Of a DNA stretch of 7,506 nucleotides, positions 5,723 through 7,506 are shown piece after piece. The DNA comes from DATKDU01 sp035512595 (GTDB taxonomy: Bacteria > Planctomycetota > Planctomycetia > Pirellulales > Pirellulaceae): contig DATKDU010000493.1 in assembly GCA_035512595.1 (NCBI GenBank), positions 1 to 7,506 on the forward strand. Direction: 5' to 3'. The first letter of the stretch is position 1; the number at the start of each line of letters is the position of its first letter. The notes beneath the pieces were generated by a model. That model was given only the letters and a program-made list of their open reading frames with translations. It searched no databases and was not told the origin of the DNA. The translations under genes and the position numbers were made by a program.

Positions 5723-5750
5723 GGCAGCACTCGGGCGTCGCGCGGCCCGG

Positions 5751-5756
5751 TAGACT
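5751..5756 (+). promoter_or_regulatory. Candidate -10 box for a leaderless transcript of paralog F
   Basis: TAGACT ends 5 nt before the first of three tandem ATG codons (5762, 5765, 5768), the same geometry as TAAAAT before paralog A. No Shine-Dalgarno is visible and no clear -35 box. It lies 28 nt after the antiporter stop, so F could have its own promoter. Confidence 0.3.
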
Positions 5757-5761
5757 AATTG

Positions 5762-6367
5762 ATGATGATGTCCACCCCCTTCGCACCACACCCCGCCGCC
5801 AAGCCAACTGTTACGCCCCCCTTCTGCCCTTCCTGCGGCGCGGGGACGTCGCCGGATCAAACGAAGTGCTGGCTCTGTTACGCCCCGCTCGACGAGCCGC
5901 CCCCCGCACTCCCCGCCGTCGTCATCGACGAGCGGGTGGCAGCCGCCAATCCGTCGCAATTTTCCATCGAAACGATCCTGCTCGTGACGACGCTCGCCGC
6001 CGTCCTGCTGGGCCTCTTCCGCTACAGCCCCGGCCTGGCGGTCATGCTGATCATCTTCTCGGTGCCGGCACTCGTGCGGACCGTCTTCGTCGGCCGCCGC
6101 GAAAAACGCCGTGGCCAACGCGTCACCGCCGGCGGCAAAATCGGCCACTTCCTCCTGTCGCTGGTGATCATGTATGCCGTCTGGGTCGCCGCCAGCACGG
6201 CCTTTTTCATTGCAGCCATCGGCACTTGCTTCGCGGCGATTGCCGCCAGCAGCGCGTCGGAGGAAATGGCGGTGGGCGTGGGGATTGCCGGTCTGATCGT
6301 CAGCGCCGTCGTGGGGCTGTTCGTGGCGGGGCTGCTGCTGCGGGCGACGTGGCCCAAGCGGAACTGA
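5762..6367 (+). CDS. Paralog F: zinc-ribbon four-helix membrane protein of unknown function
   Basis: This 201-residue protein is counted from the first ATG of three in a row; an in-frame TTG sits directly before it, and any of the ATGs could be used. The zinc ribbon C22-PS-C25 ... C36-WL-C39 closely matches that of paralog C (both have C-W-L-C). A Pro/Ala linker leads to FSIET at 67-71 (Glu replaces the usual Ala), then LLVTTLAAVLLGLFRYSPGL. PALVRT starts at 102, 35 residues after F67, and a very basic loop GRREKRRGQR carries the spaced Gly. Helices are near 67-86, 90-110, 127-162 and 170-194. It shares with C a GTC motif and a following Ser/Ala-rich loop, so C and F are probably the closest pair. 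It is 39 nt after the antiporter and 22 nt before paralog G. Function unknown. Confidence 0.87.
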   Translation: MMMSTPFAPHPAAKPTVTPPFCPSCGAGTSPDQTKCWLCYAPLDEPPPALPAVVIDERVAAANPSQFSIETILLVTTLAAVLLGLFRYSPGLAVMLIIFSVPALVRTVFVGRREKRRGQRVTAGGKIGHFLLSLVIMYAVWVAASTAFFIAAIGTCFAAIAASSASEEMAVGVGIAGLIVSAVVGLFVAGLLLRATWPKRN

Positions 6368-6389
6368 GTTATCAGGCAGCAGGTGGCAA

Positions 6390-6851
6390 GTGCAATCGAC
6401 GAGTTCAGGCCGGCCGCAGTTCTCCATTGCCACGATCTTCCTGGCGATGACCCTGCTGTCGATCTGCCTGGCCGTCGTATGGTACGTCCCTTGTCTGGGA
6501 TTCGTGCTCCTCGTGGTCGGACCTCCGGCCATCGTGCGGGCGGCAGTCGTGGGTTACTATCACCGCCGCGCGGGAGAAACGCTTACGGTCGGCGACAAGA
6601 TCGAGATTGTGGTTGTGTCCGTATATGCCGCCCTCATTGCCTTCCTGTGGGCGCTAATGGCCAGCTTCGTCGCGTGGTTCGTGATCACGATGGCCCCGGT
6701 CCCCGACCCGCTGGCCATCGTGCTCAGCATTCCAGCCGGCCTGGCCGCATTCGTGTTCTCCTTGTGGTGCTCGACATTTCCGCAAGAGCTGGAATCAGAT
6801 CGCGATTCGCTCAGCGCTACTTCCCACGCTGCCACCGGTCGCCGAAAATGA
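6390..6851 (+). CDS. Paralog G: four-helix membrane protein, no zinc ribbon, GTG start
   Basis: This 153-residue protein has its core motif FSIAT at 11-15 and PAIVRA from 46, the same coordinates as in paralog B, so the two define the ribbon-less form. The GTG at 6390 is the best start: it yields the same ten-residue lead as B, with a purine-rich AGGTGG close upstream and no in-frame ATG before the core. Helix 1 reads IFLAMTLLSICLAVV. RRAG supplies the conserved Gly 12 residues after the Arg. Helices lie near 11-31, 34-54, 71-101 and 108-128. Unlike B, the C-terminus is a hydrophilic, acidic-then-Ser/Arg tail (QELESDRDSLSATSHAATGRRK). It lies 22 nt after F and 27 nt before H and is presumably co-transcribed with them. 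Confidence 0.83.
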   Translation: MQSTSSGRPQFSIATIFLAMTLLSICLAVVWYVPCLGFVLLVVGPPAIVRAAVVGYYHRRAGETLTVGDKIEIVVVSVYAALIAFLWALMASFVAWFVITMAPVPDPLAIVLSIPAGLAAFVFSLWCSTFPQELESDRDSLSATSHAATGRRK

Positions 6852-6878
6852 TCGTCTCCCCTCGATTCAGGGTGAACC

Positions 6879-7439
6879 ATGGCGACCTTCGATCCGATGG
6901 ATGCTGGCGACACGCTGCACCTGCCGCGGCCCAACGGAGCGACGAGGGCCGGTCACTGCTCGCTTTGTGCGGCATCCGAGGTGGAAGGCGGCGCGCGGTG
7001 CATGCTCTGCCTCCGCAAGATTTCCCCCTGCCTGTTCACGCTGGCTCCCGAGCGGCCGGAGTGCAGCGGCCTGTTCTGGCCGCAGTGTACGCTGGCGGCC
7101 ATCTTCCTGGCGACGACGCTCGCCGCCTGCTGGCTGTCCCTGATCAACTTGTCGCTGGACTACGCCCTCGGCCTGCTGGCGGTGGGACTGCCGGCGGTCG
7201 TTCGGACCGCGGCGCTGATGGGAATTGGCCGCCGCAGCGGCAAGCAGCTCTCGACGGGCGAGACCGTGGCGGCATTCGTTGCCTCGGTTGCGGCGCTCGT
7301 GGTGCCGATGTTGGTCATGCTCTGGCTGTTTCACTGGGCCGCGACCATGAGCATTCACGAAGGCGCCTTCTGGGAATCGCACCTGGCCGCCGCCCTGGTG
7401 GGCACGCTGTGGGCCATCGCGCCGGCCTTTCGGCGGTGA
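6879..7439 (+). CDS. Paralog H: zinc-ribbon four-helix membrane protein, divergent member
   Basis: This 186-residue protein has a zinc ribbon C27-SL-C30 ... C41-ML-C44, two further Cys (51, 62) in the linker, and a core starting at CTLAA (70-74), where Cys replaces the usual Phe or Tyr and Thr the Ser. PAVVRT starts at 105, again 35 residues on, and RRSG gives the conserved Gly. Helices are near 70-90, 92-113, 128-152 and 166-184. The C-terminus ends abruptly at AFRR, just after helix 4. AGGG lies 6 nt before the ATG as a modest Shine-Dalgarno. It is the last gene of the F-G-H run and is followed by a 12-bp inverted repeat. The extra Cys residues make metal or redox chemistry at the membrane face a possibility, but no function is known. 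Confidence 0.84.
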   Translation: MATFDPMDAGDTLHLPRPNGATRAGHCSLCAASEVEGGARCMLCLRKISPCLFTLAPERPECSGLFWPQCTLAAIFLATTLAACWLSLINLSLDYALGLLAVGLPAVVRTAALMGIGRRSGKQLSTGETVAAFVASVAALVVPMLVMLWLFHWAATMSIHEGAFWESHLAAALVGTLWAIAPAFRR

Positions 7440-7460
7440 CGCGTCACGGGGTCGGGAGTC

Positions 7461-7506
7461 GTTTCGGGCCGACGACCTTCCATTTGCTGAATCTTCGGCC
7501 CGAAAC
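7461..7506. repeat. 12-bp perfect inverted repeat downstream of paralog H
   Basis: GTTTCGGGCCGA (7461-7472) and TCGGCCCGAAAC (7495-7506) are exact reverse complements separated by 22 nt, starting 22 nt after the stop of H. The arm may extend beyond the window, since the right arm ends at the last base. It could be a transcription terminator or RNA-processing hairpin for the F-G-H operon, or the edge of a larger palindromic element. Its arm sequence is unrelated to the GTAGG-ended elements elsewhere. Confidence 0.6.

Noticed and set aside
6848..6880. A small open frame starting in the stop of paralog G (ATGA overlap)
   Set aside because: It is out of frame with paralog H and has no recognisable product; H has a better start at 6879.

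Overview
The window is GC-rich, with strongly GC-biased third codon positions, and most likely comes from a planctomycete (Pirellulales-like). Two things point there: a tandem family of small 'FSIAT...TLIAVCL' membrane proteins, which I know as abundant planctomycete hypothetical proteins, and short palindromic elements whose translations (VGTLRVPS / DGTRSVPTT on both strands) recur in planctomycete genomes. The taxonomic call is from memory of families, not from a search.

Left part, minus strand (1-1033): an NsrR-like Rrf2 regulator with three cysteines spaced for an Fe-S cluster is followed downstream by a secreted single-heme c-type cytochrome of the DUF3365/Tll0287-like type, cut by the window edge. 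A 57-bp nested palindrome lies between them and supplies the regulator's stop codon. Upstream of the regulator is an AT-rich stretch with direct and inverted repeats that looks like an autoregulatory operator. Beyond it is a block of octamer repeats with two opposed arms (1153-1246).

Right part, plus strand (1290-7439): six paralogous four-helix membrane proteins in two groups of three (1290-2945 and 5762-7439). Four carry an N-terminal Cys4 zinc ribbon (A, C, F, H) and two begin directly at the membrane core (B, G). All six align without gaps over about 60 residues: an (F/Y)S(I/L)AT-like start, exactly 35 residues to a P-A-x-x-R motif, then 12 residues from the Arg to an invariant Gly. The third member (C) carries a perfect 26-bp inverted repeat inserted in frame between zinc ribbon and membrane core.

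Between the two groups sit a single-domain universal stress protein (3096-3566) and a CPA2/Kef-type cation:proton antiporter with TrkA-N and TrkA-C regulatory domains (3746-5722). These are a plausible ion/stress pair and look functionally separate from the paralog array. The window ends in a 12-bp inverted repeat downstream of the last paralog, possibly a terminator or a further repeat element.

The main unexplained content is the paralog cassette, the way palindromic elements become part of coding sequence, and putative promoter -10 boxes 5-6 nt upstream of start codons, which suggest leaderless mRNAs. I found no tRNA, rRNA, CRISPR array or transposase gene.
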